Below, piece after piece: positions 17,654-24,899 of a stretch of DNA of 64,000 nucleotides. Below the pieces are notes generated by a model. The model ran no database searches and was not told the DNA's origin. It worked only from the letters and a program-made list of their open reading frames with translations. Every line of letters begins with the position of its first letter. Position 1 is the stretch's first letter. The stretch is taken from NCBI GenBank assembly GCA_025966315.1, contig JAOPUZ010000057.1, forward strand, positions 1 to 64,000, given 5' to 3'. The stretch is from Frankiales bacterium (GTDB taxonomy: Bacteria; Actinomycetota; Actinomycetes; Mycobacteriales; Jatrophihabitantaceae). The translations under genes and the position numbers were made by a program.

Positions 17654-19840
17654 TCAGTTGATGGTGAGCGGTACGAGGGTGGACTTCGTCCCGGACGGCG
17701 GGATCTTGGCCGCGGACAGTTCGTAGCTGGCGATCTCTTTGAACAACGGGGCCGCCACGTCACCGCCTTCCAGGCCGTGCGCCGGATTGTCAATCATGAT
17801 CGCCACCACGAAGCGTGGGTCGTCGGCCGGCGCAATTCCCGCAAACGTGTCCCAGTAGACGGAGTCGGAGTAGGCACCGGTCTTGGGATCAGGCTGTTGT
17901 GCGGTGCCGGTCTTGCCCGCGATCCGGTACCCCGGCACCACGGCGCGCGTCCCGGTGCCGCCGGCCAAGGTCACTGACTCCAGCATGGTGCGCACGGTCT
18001 TCGCGGTCTGCGCAGACACGACCTGCACGGCAGCCGGCTGTGCGGTCGGCACCACGGAGCCATCCGGCTTAGTCACCGACTCGACGATGCGCGGCGGGAT
18101 CCGCTGGCCGTTGTTGGCGATGGCCTGATACATCGACGCCAGTTGCAGCGACGTCATGGCCACGCCTTGACCGATGGGCAGGTTGGCGAACGTCGAGTCC
18201 GACCAGTCCTTGATATCGGGCAGCAGCCCACCGGACTCCCCCGGCAGTTCGATGCCCGTCTTCTGGCCGAGCCCGAACTTCTGCAGATAGTCGTAGAAGG
18301 CCTGCTTGCCGACCTTGTTGGCCACCAACAGCGTGCCGACGTTGGACGATTCGGCCAGAATGCCGGTCGCCGTGAACTTCTGGGTGGGGTGCCACCAGGC
18401 ATCGTGCACATTGATGCCGCCGGTGGTGATCTGATCGGGCACGTTGAACAGCGACAGCGGATTGATCAGCCCAGCTTGAACGGCGGCCGACATCGTCACG
18501 ATCTTGTTGGCCGACCCGGGCTCGAACACTTGTTGCACATTCGGGTCCAGCGAGGCGTTCTTGCCGATGGTGGCCGGGTTCTGCGCATCGAATGTGCCCG
18601 TGGACGCGAGTGCGAGCGCTTGACCGGTCTTGGCGTCCAGAATCGCGACCTGGCCCCCGCGAGCCGCTGAGGCCTTGACCGCGTCGTTCAGGTACTTCTG
18701 CGTCGTGTACTGCAGATCCTGGTCGAGGGTGAGCTTGACCGTGCCGCCGTCGACGGCGTTCTTGCGTTGGATCGCGCCACTCGGATTGACGTTGCCGTTG
18801 ACATCAGTCTGGTACGTCAAGGTCCCATCTGCCCCCTTGAGCAGGGAGTCGTAGGTGTATTCGATGCCGGCCGCCCCGGACCCATCGGAGTGCACCAGAC
18901 CGATCACGTTCGCACCGGTGGTGTGGCCTGGGTAGAGGCGCTGCATGGTCGCTTCGGTGTAGATGCCGGTGAGCGGCTTGCCGTCGAGAGTCAGGTTTTG
19001 GACCTGGGTCGCCGCGGCCGGGGGCAACGAACTGCCCAGCAGCGCCCACTGAGACGTGCTGTCCAGCTGCTTGGCCAGCGCGATCACCGGTGTGCCGACC
19101 AGCGGCGACAGCAGGTTGGCATATTCGAAACGCTGCTCCGGCGCGATCAAGGTCGGGTTGGCGACGACATCCTCGGCGTCAGCGGTGTAGGCCAGCGGCA
19201 CCCCGTTGCGGTCCACGATCGAACCGCGGGCCGCATGCAGTTTCACCCCGGCTACGCGTTCATTCGACGCCGCCAGTGCGTAACCGTGCGCGTCGATGCC
19301 CTGCAGCCAGACCAGCCGGACGAGCACGACCGCGAGCAGCAGGCCGACGAAGAAGACGCTGGTCCAAAGCCGCCGGACCGAACGGCCGAGGCGAAGGTTC
19401 TTGCGAGCACGGCGTTGACGAGGTGCGCGCGGCGGTCTGGCCGGTCTTGCCGGTCTTGCCGGTCTTGTTGGTCTGGACTGCTTTGGTGGTCTGGCCGGTC
19501 TGGCCGTCCGAGCTGCCCTCGGCTCTGCCGCGGGATGCGCCTGGCGCGGTACGCGATTTTCGCCCGGACGACTCTGCCCCGGACGACTCTGCTCGGCGCG
19601 ACCCGATTGGACGGGACGACCTGGCACGGAACGACCCTGCGCGGGACGATCCGGCACGGGACGACCCTGCGCTGGCTGGCCTGGCACCGGACGACCCTGC
19701 GCGGGACGACCTGGCACGGGACGACCCTGCACGGGACGACCTGCGACCGGGCGGCCGTGTCCGTCGCGAGGGACGCCACGTGCCTGACCCGACCGCCCAC
19801 CCGCAGGCTCTGCTCCCGGAGACGGTGGCGGTCGCTTCAT
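17654..19840 (-). CDS. ftsI: FtsI/PbpB septal transpeptidase with repetitive N-terminal tail
   Basis: Class B penicillin-binding protein that cross-links septal peptidoglycan. A single membrane helix lies near residues 150-172. The PBP dimer domain follows, then a transpeptidase domain with the catalytic SxxK (PGSANKIVT), SxN (LAESSNVGT) and KTG (IAGKTGTAQQ) motifs. The protein is 728 residues because a roughly 145-residue cytoplasmic tail precedes the helix. That tail is built from repeats of GRPVPGRPAQ-like decapeptides and Arg/Pro/Ala-rich sequence. The ATG overlaps the ftsL-like stop (ATGA). Confidence 0.96.
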   Translation of the reverse strand: MKRPPPSPGAEPAGGRSGQARGVPRDGHGRPVAGRPVQGRPVPGRPAQGRPVPGQPAQGRPVPDRPAQGRSVPGRPVQSGRAEQSRPGQSRPGENRVPRQAHPAAEPRAARTARPARPPKQSRPTRPARPARPARPPRAPRQRRARKNLRLGRSVRRLWTSVFFVGLLLAVVLVRLVWLQGIDAHGYALAASNERVAGVKLHAARGSIVDRNGVPLAYTADAEDVVANPTLIAPEQRFEYANLLSPLVGTPVIALAKQLDSTSQWALLGSSLPPAAATQVQNLTLDGKPLTGIYTEATMQRLYPGHTTGANVIGLVHSDGSGAAGIEYTYDSLLKGADGTLTYQTDVNGNVNPSGAIQRKNAVDGGTVKLTLDQDLQYTTQKYLNDAVKASAARGGQVAILDAKTGQALALASTGTFDAQNPATIGKNASLDPNVQQVFEPGSANKIVTMSAAVQAGLINPLSLFNVPDQITTGGINVHDAWWHPTQKFTATGILAESSNVGTLLVANKVGKQAFYDYLQKFGLGQKTGIELPGESGGLLPDIKDWSDSTFANLPIGQGVAMTSLQLASMYQAIANNGQRIPPRIVESVTKPDGSVVPTAQPAAVQVVSAQTAKTVRTMLESVTLAGGTGTRAVVPGYRIAGKTGTAQQPDPKTGAYSDSVYWDTFAGIAPADDPRFVVAIMIDNPAHGLEGGDVAAPLFKEIASYELSAAKIPPSGTKSTLVPLTIN
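19590..19765. repeat. Decapeptide-coding repeats in ftsI
   Basis: A run of degenerate 15-bp and 30-bp units encodes the Gly-Arg-Pro-Val/Ala decapeptides of the FtsI cytoplasmic tail. On the plus strand the recurring core is GGACGACCCTGCGCGGGACG and close variants. Unit boundaries are approximate because copies differ at several positions. The reading frame is preserved throughout. Confidence 0.75.
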
Positions 19841-20451
19841 CGGGCACCCACCGCGGTACGGCTAGCCCTCGGCGTCGCTATCGTGCTCGGGGTCGGCGTC
19901 ACCTTCGGCGTCGGCGTCACCTTCACCGACGGAGTCACCTTCGGCGTCGGCGTCGGCGTCACGGACGGAGTCACCTTCGGCGTCGGGCTCGGCGTCGCCT
20001 TCAGGGACGGAGTCACCTTCGGCGTCGGGCTCGGCGCCGGCTTGGGCGGAGCGACGGCCGCGCTCGGCGAGCCGAGCACGGTAACCGTCCCGTTGGCATT
20101 CACCCGCAGAAACGCCGGGTTCGGATTGGGCACCAAGCCCAGGGCAGCCGCGGCCGCGGCGAGCGATTCGGGCGCCTGTTTGGCGGCGAGGTCGCGCATT
20201 AGTTGTTGTTCCTTGTCGGAGGTCGAGGCGTTCGTGGCCGTCAAGCTGCGCTGTTGCAGCTCTTGGGCGGCTGATGCGGTATTCAGTGCCAGCAGTGCGC
20301 ATAACCCGCCGAGCAGCATCAATCCGAGCAGAACCGGCAACGGCAGCCGACGGTCCTTGGGTCCGCCCCGCTTCGCGTCGGTGGCCGGCGCCCGCATCGG
20401 TGTGCGCGTGCGCGGGAGTGTCGGGGTCGGGGTCGGGGTCGGCCTGATCAT
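19837..20451 (-). CDS. FtsL-like septum protein with Thr-Pro-Lys repeats
   Basis: A 204-residue bitopic protein in the ftsL position between rsmH and ftsI. The cytoplasmic tail begins [13 protein letters not shown]. One membrane helix (about residues 38-60, [20 protein letters not shown]) is followed by a short periplasmic segment ([32 protein letters not shown]) compatible with the FtsL coiled coil. The last 70 residues are PTPKVTPS-type repeats. Sequence conservation in FtsL is always low, so the assignment rests on position, topology and the [13 protein letters not shown] stretch seen in actinobacterial FtsL-like proteins. The start overlaps the rsmH stop. Confidence 0.8.
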   Translation of the reverse strand: MIRPTPTPTPTLPRTRTPMRAPATDAKRGGPKDRRLPLPVLLGLMLLGGLCALLALNTASAAQELQQRSLTATNASTSDKEQQLMRDLAAKQAPESLAAAAAALGLVPNPNPAFLRVNANGTVTVLGSPSAAVAPPKPAPSPTPKVTPSLKATPSPTPKVTPSVTPTPTPKVTPSVKVTPTPKVTPTPSTIATPRASRTAVGAR

Positions 20452-21419
20452 GCCGCGTCCCGGATGCGCTCGGCCGCCCGCAGTCGCACCGACGCAGCTC
20501 GGGGGTTCGTCTCGATCTCGGCCGGTGTTGCCTTCTCACTGCCCCGAGTGAGCAACCTCAGTTGCGGGCCCGCCTCGGCGAGCGGAACGGGCAGGCCAAC
20601 CGGCGTGCGGTCCTCCGCGAGGTCGGCCAAGGCCCGCTTGACGATGCGGTCTTCCAGCGAGTGATATGCCAGCACCACGATCCGGCCGGTAACCGCCAGC
20701 GCCTGAAGGGCTGCCGGCACCGCCTCGTCGACTGAGGCCAGCTCACCGTTCACTTCGATCCGCAGGGCCTGGAAGGTGCGTTTCGCGGGATGTCCACCGG
20801 TGCGGCGGGTGGCGGCCGGGATGGCATCGCGGACCAGTTCGGCCAGTTCGGCGCTGGACTGCAGCCGACCCTGCTTACGCCGGCGGTCGATGGCTTGGGC
20901 GACGCGGGTGGCGAAGCGTTCCTCGCCGTACACGCGCAGCACCCGGGCGAGTTCCGGGACGGGGTATTCGTTCACCACGCGCTCGGCGGTCAGCGGGTCC
21001 GCCGGATTCATCCGCATATCCAGGGGCGCGTCCTGGGCATATGAGAAACCTCGTTCTTCCAGGTCCAGCTGCATCGAGGACACTCCCAGGTCGAACAGCA
21101 CGCCATTGATTCGTGCAATGCCGAGATCGGCGAGCACATCGGGAAGTTCGTGATAAACGGCATGTACGAGCGAGGTGCGGTCAGCGAACGGGGCGAGCCG
21201 GAGTTCGCTGCGACGCAAGGCCTCCGGGTCGCGGTCGAGGCCGACCAGCCGGAGGTCCGGATGGGCCTGCAACAACGCTTCGCTGTGGCCGCCGAGGCCG
21301 AGGGTCGCGTCCACGACGACCGCGCCGGGACCGACCAGGGACGGGGCCAGGATTTCGAGCACTCGATCGAGCAGGACCGGCACGTGGGCCGGGCCGCCCG
21401 GCTCGCGTGCTTCGACCAT
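20448..21419 (-). CDS. rsmH: 16S rRNA (cytosine-1402-N4)-methyltransferase RsmH
   Basis: SAM-dependent enzyme that methylates N4 of C1402 in 16S rRNA. The SAM loop is [20 protein letters not shown], followed by [10 protein letters not shown]. Family motifs include [42 protein letters not shown] and [17 protein letters not shown] start at ATG 21419 (323 residues), which has a CAGGAG ribosome site. A 35-residue longer form from TTG 21524 has no such support. It is the second gene of the dcw operon, after a 218-bp gap from mraZ. Confidence 0.96.
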   Translation of the reverse strand: MVEAREPGGPAHVPVLLDRVLEILAPSLVGPGAVVVDATLGLGGHSEALLQAHPDLRLVGLDRDPEALRRSELRLAPFADRTSLVHAVYHELPDVLADLGIARINGVLFDLGVSSMQLDLEERGFSYAQDAPLDMRMNPADPLTAERVVNEYPVPELARVLRVYGEERFATRVAQAIDRRRKQGRLQSSAELAELVRDAIPAATRRTGGHPAKRTFQALRIEVNGELASVDEAVPAALQALAVTGRIVVLAYHSLEDRIVKRALADLAEDRTPVGLPVPLAEAGPQLRLLTRGSEKATPAEIETNPRAASVRLRAAERIRDAA

Positions 21420-21586
21420 CGGGTGCTCCTGATTCGCTGTCGTGCGGGGGCTTTCGTACGGATTGGTCCCCGCCCGCCCGCGGTGCGGCGGTGCAACGGA
21501 CTTGGCGCCGGGGAAGTGCGTCAAGGAACGTCGCGATGCTGACGGGAGGAGGCCGATCGGTACGACTAGCGCTGGCGGTCAATGGA

Positions 21587-21625
21587 CGGCAGATAGGCGG
21601 CAGATAGGCGGCAGATAGGCGGCAG
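21587..21625. repeat. 11-bp tandem repeat between mraZ and rsmH
   Basis: Three and a half copies of the unit CGGCAGATAGG lie between the mraZ stop (21638) and the rsmH ribosome site. No reading frame of note uses it. It lies inside the predicted mraZ-rsmH transcript. Confidence 0.85.
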
Positions 21626-21637
21626 CTGAACGGCCGG

Positions 21638-22066
21638 TTACTGCAAGCCGAGTAGCGCCTCCTCACCGTCGGCGAACGTCTGTTCGGTGCTGTCGAGATA
21701 GGTCTGCCAGGCGGCGGAGTCCCAGACTTCAACCCGGGTATTGGCGCCGATGACCACACAGTCCTTGGCCAGGCCGGCGTACTCCCGCAGCGGCGCCGGT
21801 ATCGTCACGCGGCCCTGGCCGTCCGGTATCTCGTGCGAGGCGCTGGCGAAAAATACCCGGCTGTAGTCCCGGGCGCTGCGTTGTGCCATCGGAGTCTCGC
21901 GGAGTTGCTCGGTGATCCGTGCGAACTCGGCCATGCCGAATACGAAGAGGCAGCGCTCGTGTCCTTTGGTAATCACCAGTCCCCCCTCCAGATCGGCCCG
22001 AAACCGGGCGGGCAGCGCGAGCCTTCCTTTGACGTCCAGTCGAGGTGTGTGGGTACCGAGAAACAT
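21638..22066 (-). CDS. mraZ: MraZ transcriptional regulator of the dcw cluster
   Basis: DNA-binding AbrB-like ring-forming regulator that binds repeats upstream of its own gene. The 142-residue protein begins [20 protein letters not shown] with two SpoVT/AbrB-like halves; the second half is [20 protein letters not shown]. The characteristic DxKGR motifs appear as LDVKGRL and the degenerate DGQGRV. It is the first gene of the dcw cluster. Upstream lie three GTGGG boxes at 10-bp spacing overlapping a good promoter, consistent with autoregulation. Confidence 0.97.
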   Translation of the reverse strand: MFLGTHTPRLDVKGRLALPARFRADLEGGLVITKGHERCLFVFGMAEFARITEQLRETPMAQRSARDYSRVFFASASHEIPDGQGRVTIPAPLREYAGLAKDCVVIGANTRVEVWDSAAWQTYLDSTEQTFADGEEALLGLQ

Positions 22067-22093
22067 CGGTGCCCCCTCTTCGCGACGTTCAGG

Positions 22094-22109
22094 TCAGTGG
22101 CGCCACTGA
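22094..22109. promoter_or_regulatory. Perfect 16-bp palindrome in the mraZ leader
   Basis: TCAGTGGCGCCACTGA is a perfect palindrome 28 bp upstream of the mraZ ATG, between the promoter and the gene. It could be a protein operator or a small RNA hairpin in the mraZ 5' untranslated region. No known regulator is assigned. Confidence 0.5.
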
Positions 22110-22142
22110 ACTGCCAGTAGCCAAGCAGTCCGCGTTCGCTGC

Positions 22143-22167
22143 CCCACTTTCACCCACGATACCCCAC
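22143..22167 (-). promoter_or_regulatory. Three MraZ boxes (GTGGG) at 10-bp spacing
   Basis: Read on the minus strand, GTGGG occurs at 22163-22167, 22153-22157 and 22143-22147, i.e. exactly one helical turn apart. MraZ binds short TGGG-containing direct repeats with this phasing in other bacteria. The boxes overlap the -10 region of the predicted mraZ promoter, fitting repression. Confidence 0.88.
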
Positions 22168-22183
22168 TAGTCACCACCGTCAA
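22156..22183 (-). promoter_or_regulatory. Predicted mraZ/dcw promoter
   Basis: On the minus strand a -35 TTGACG (22178-22183) and a -10 TATCGT (22156-22161) are separated by 16 bp. The hexamers fit a housekeeping actinobacterial sigma factor. The MraZ boxes overlap the spacer and -10. This would drive mraZ and the whole cluster downstream. Confidence 0.65.
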
Positions 22184-22351
22184 CGTGAAACGCCAGTGAT
22201 TGCCGTCGTTCCAGGCCGAGATCAGGGTTGAGCCCAATGGTCGGGCTGAACCCGCGACGGCTGCTGCTCGTTGGAAGAATTAAGTCAGCGCGGCATTTCT
22301 CCACTTGTGAATTTTTCTCGATCAAGCTCCAGGGCGGCGCGGCTACGTACC

Positions 22352-23476
22352 ATGACCGTGCAGCCCGAGAACAGGACGGTCTTATCCGTGACGCACGCAG
22401 CATCATTTCCATCGACCGGCGCACCGCCTTCGGCCAACGGCGGCCATCCGGTGAGCCCCACCAACGGCCATCCGCATCCGATATCGGCGGACGGCACGGT
22501 GGACACGGCGGGTACGGCCGAGATCGGTCCGGCCGCGGCGCGGATCATTGCCAACATCGAGAAAGCCATCGCCGGCAAGTCCGACGTCATCCGCCTCGGG
22601 GTCACGGTCCTGCTCGCCGAAGGCCACCTGCTCATCGAGGACGTGCCCGGCGTCGGCAAGACGACCTTCGCCAAGGCGCTGGCCCGGTCGATCGACTCGA
22701 CCGTCAGGCGGATCCAGTTCACTCCCGACCTGATGCCCTCCGACGTCACCGGGGTGAGCATCTTCAACACCGAGACCAGCGATTTCGAGTTCAAGCCCGG
22801 GCCGGTGTTCGCAAACATCCTGCTCGGTGACGAGATCAACCGGGCCTCGCCCAAGACTCAGGCCGCGTTACTCGAATGCATGGCTGAGCGGCAGGTGACG
22901 GTGGACGGCACCCGCTATGAACTGAGTGCCCCGTTCATCGTGTTGGCCACCCAGAACCCGATCGAGATGGAGGGCACGTACGCGCTGCCCGAGGCTCAGC
23001 GGGATCGTTTCACCGCCAAGATCTCACTCGGTTACCCCGACCGCGCCGCCGAACTGGCCATGTTGAGCGACCAGACGACATCTGACCCCTTGGACGAACT
23101 CCGACCCGTGGCGGACGCGGCTTCGGTTCGTCGCCTGATTGAGGCGGTCCGACGAGTACAGGTCGTGGACGCGGTCAAGAACTACGTGGTGAGCCTGGCC
23201 GAGGCGACCCGCAACCATCCCGAGGTTCGACTCGGGGCCTCCCCGCGGGCTTCGCTGCATTTGCTGCGCACGGCCAAGGCTGCCGCGGCCATCGCCGGTC
23301 GGGACTACGTGATCCCGGACGACGTGCAACGACTCGCCGTCCCGGTGCTCGCCCATCGACTGATCCCGGCACCGTCGGTGACCGTCGCCGGCCGCTCGCC
23401 CGAGGACGTGCTGCGCGAGATCGTGGCCAGAACACCCATTCCGATCGCATCACCACCCGTCGCATCGGCGCGATGA
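22352..23476 (+). CDS. MoxR family AAA+ ATPase
   Basis: AAA+ ATPase of the MoxR group, a chaperone-like remodeller usually paired with DUF58 and transglutaminase genes as here. A low-complexity N-terminus (about 55 residues) precedes the AAA core. Walker A is EDVPGVGKTTFAKAL, Walker B is ILLGDEINRASPKTQAALLE, and the sensor region includes LATQNPIEMEGTYALPEAQRDRF. The AAA lid follows. I start at ATG 22352 (374 residues); an upstream ATG at 22271 would add 27 unconserved residues. It diverges from mraZ and opens a three-gene operon. Confidence 0.92.
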   Translation: MTVQPENRTVLSVTHAASFPSTGAPPSANGGHPVSPTNGHPHPISADGTVDTAGTAEIGPAAARIIANIEKAIAGKSDVIRLGVTVLLAEGHLLIEDVPGVGKTTFAKALARSIDSTVRRIQFTPDLMPSDVTGVSIFNTETSDFEFKPGPVFANILLGDEINRASPKTQAALLECMAERQVTVDGTRYELSAPFIVLATQNPIEMEGTYALPEAQRDRFTAKISLGYPDRAAELAMLSDQTTSDPLDELRPVADAASVRRLIEAVRRVQVVDAVKNYVVSLAEATRNHPEVRLGASPRASLHLLRTAKAAAAIAGRDYVIPDDVQRLAVPVLAHRLIPAPSVTVAGRSPEDVLREIVARTPIPIASPPVASAR

Positions 23477-23492
23477 GGGCTGGCGACCTCCG

Positions 23493-24899
23493 GTGACCGG
23501 TTGGCGGGGGCCTGACACCAAGTCGTACGCGAGGACCGCGAGGACGACGAACGTGGCCGCGCCCGAAATGGGGACCGTTGGCAGCCGCCGGGTCAGCCTC
23601 TCAGCCCGGGGTCGGGCGTTCATCCTCATCGGCGTGGTCTGCACCATCGGTGGCCTGATCCTCGGTGTCGTCGACCTGCAGCGGGTCGGCATCCTGCTGC
23701 TCGTGCTTCCGGTGCCGGCCTGGTTGGCGGTGCGGCAGTCGCGCGCCGGTCTGCGGGTCGGGCACTCGGTATCGCCGGCCCGGACGACGGCCGGCGGGCG
23801 GGCCGAGGTCCGCCTGGTGCTGAGCAACCCGTTCGCCCTCGGCACCGGACCGCTGCGCATCACCGAAACGGTGCCCGGTGGGCGTCCGTTGCGGTTCAGT
23901 GTGGCCGGTGTGCGTGGCCGTCAGCGGCGGACGGTGGCCTATCCGCTGCCCGCTCTGCGGCGCGGCCGTTACCGGGTTGGCCCGACGGCCGTGGCGGCCA
24001 GCGATCCGTTCGGGTTGATCATCGCCGACACTCGTTCTACCGATACCGCCGAGTTGATCGTCCAACCGCGACGCGTGACCCTGGCCCGGCTTGCGCTGCC
24101 GGTGGCCTGGCGTGATGGGGCTGCCAACTTGAGCCATTCCATCGGTGTGGGCGGCTCCGAGGACGCGTCGGTACGCGCCTACCGCGACGGCGACGACCTG
24201 CGAAAGATCCACTGGCGTAGTACCGCTCGCGCCGGCGCGCTGATGATGCGCCAGGAGGAACGTCCGTGGCACGGCGAATCCCTCGTCGTGCTCGACACCC
24301 GCACCGTGGCCTATCCGATTGCGGCATCCGAACGCGAGTCGGCCGCCCTGGAGTGGGCGGTCTGCGCAGCGGCGAGCATCTGCAATCACCTGGCCGAGCG
24401 GGGTCGCCGGGTGCTGCTGGTTACAGGATCGGGACGGGTTGCCCGGGACACCACCGAGGCGATGCTGGATCTGCTCGCCGAGACGGTCCCGGCTCAGCGA
24501 GCCGACGTCCAACCGCTCAGCGACGCGATGGCCGGCATCGGGCGGGACGCATCGGTGTTCGCGGTGCTCGCCGCGACCGAGCGCGGCTCGCTCAACCAAC
24601 TACTGGCGCGGCCCCGACCGCCCGGATCTGCAGTTGCCCTGCTGCTCCGACCGTGGACCTTCGATGCGGACGGATCCCGAGCGACCCACCGGGATCTGCG
24701 AGCGGAGGCTGATTGGCTGCGATCGGCCGAGGCGCTACACACGGCCGGGTGGCGGGTGGTGGCCGCCGAGGGCGGCGACGAGATCGAGCAGTTGTGGTCG
24801 CTGCTGTTGGGCCCGACCCAGCTGCACGCCCCGCTGCCGAACGACGGCCGGCCGGACGAGGACGGCCAGCCGAGCGCGGTGGGCACGGTGGACGCATGA
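23493..24899 (+). CDS. DUF58 domain membrane protein
   Basis: A 468-residue protein with an N-terminal membrane hairpin (about residues 40-80, FILIGVVCTIGGLILGVV and LLLVLPVPAWLAV) and a central domain. The DUF58 motif is VRAYRDGDDLRKIHWRSTARAGALMMRQEE, followed by a von Willebrand A-like fold. DUF58 proteins are the usual partners of MoxR ATPases. The gene lies 16 bp after moxR and its TGA overlaps the next ATG. The GTG start at 23493 is uncertain because the first 25 residues are not conserved. The biochemical role is unknown. Confidence 0.88.
   Translation: MTGWRGPDTKSYARTARTTNVAAPEMGTVGSRRVSLSARGRAFILIGVVCTIGGLILGVVDLQRVGILLLVLPVPAWLAVRQSRAGLRVGHSVSPARTTAGGRAEVRLVLSNPFALGTGPLRITETVPGGRPLRFSVAGVRGRQRRTVAYPLPALRRGRYRVGPTAVAASDPFGLIIADTRSTDTAELIVQPRRVTLARLALPVAWRDGAANLSHSIGVGGSEDASVRAYRDGDDLRKIHWRSTARAGALMMRQEERPWHGESLVVLDTRTVAYPIAASERESAALEWAVCAAASICNHLAERGRRVLLVTGSGRVARDTTEAMLDLLAETVPAQRADVQPLSDAMAGIGRDASVFAVLAATERGSLNQLLARPRPPGSAVALLLRPWTFDADGSRATHRDLRAEADWLRSAEALHTAGWRVVAAEGGDEIEQLWSLLLGPTQLHAPLPNDGRPDEDGQPSAVGTVDA

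Noticed and set aside
18767-20551. 594-residue open frame opposite ftsI and ftsL
   Set aside because: It is antisense to two recognised genes. Composition is Arg/Thr/Gly-rich with the repeat DNA read in another frame, and it has no family resemblance.
21420-21524. 35-residue N-terminal extension of RsmH from a TTG
   Set aside because: The ATG at 21419 has a ribosome site and starts the conserved region; the extension is unlike RsmH.
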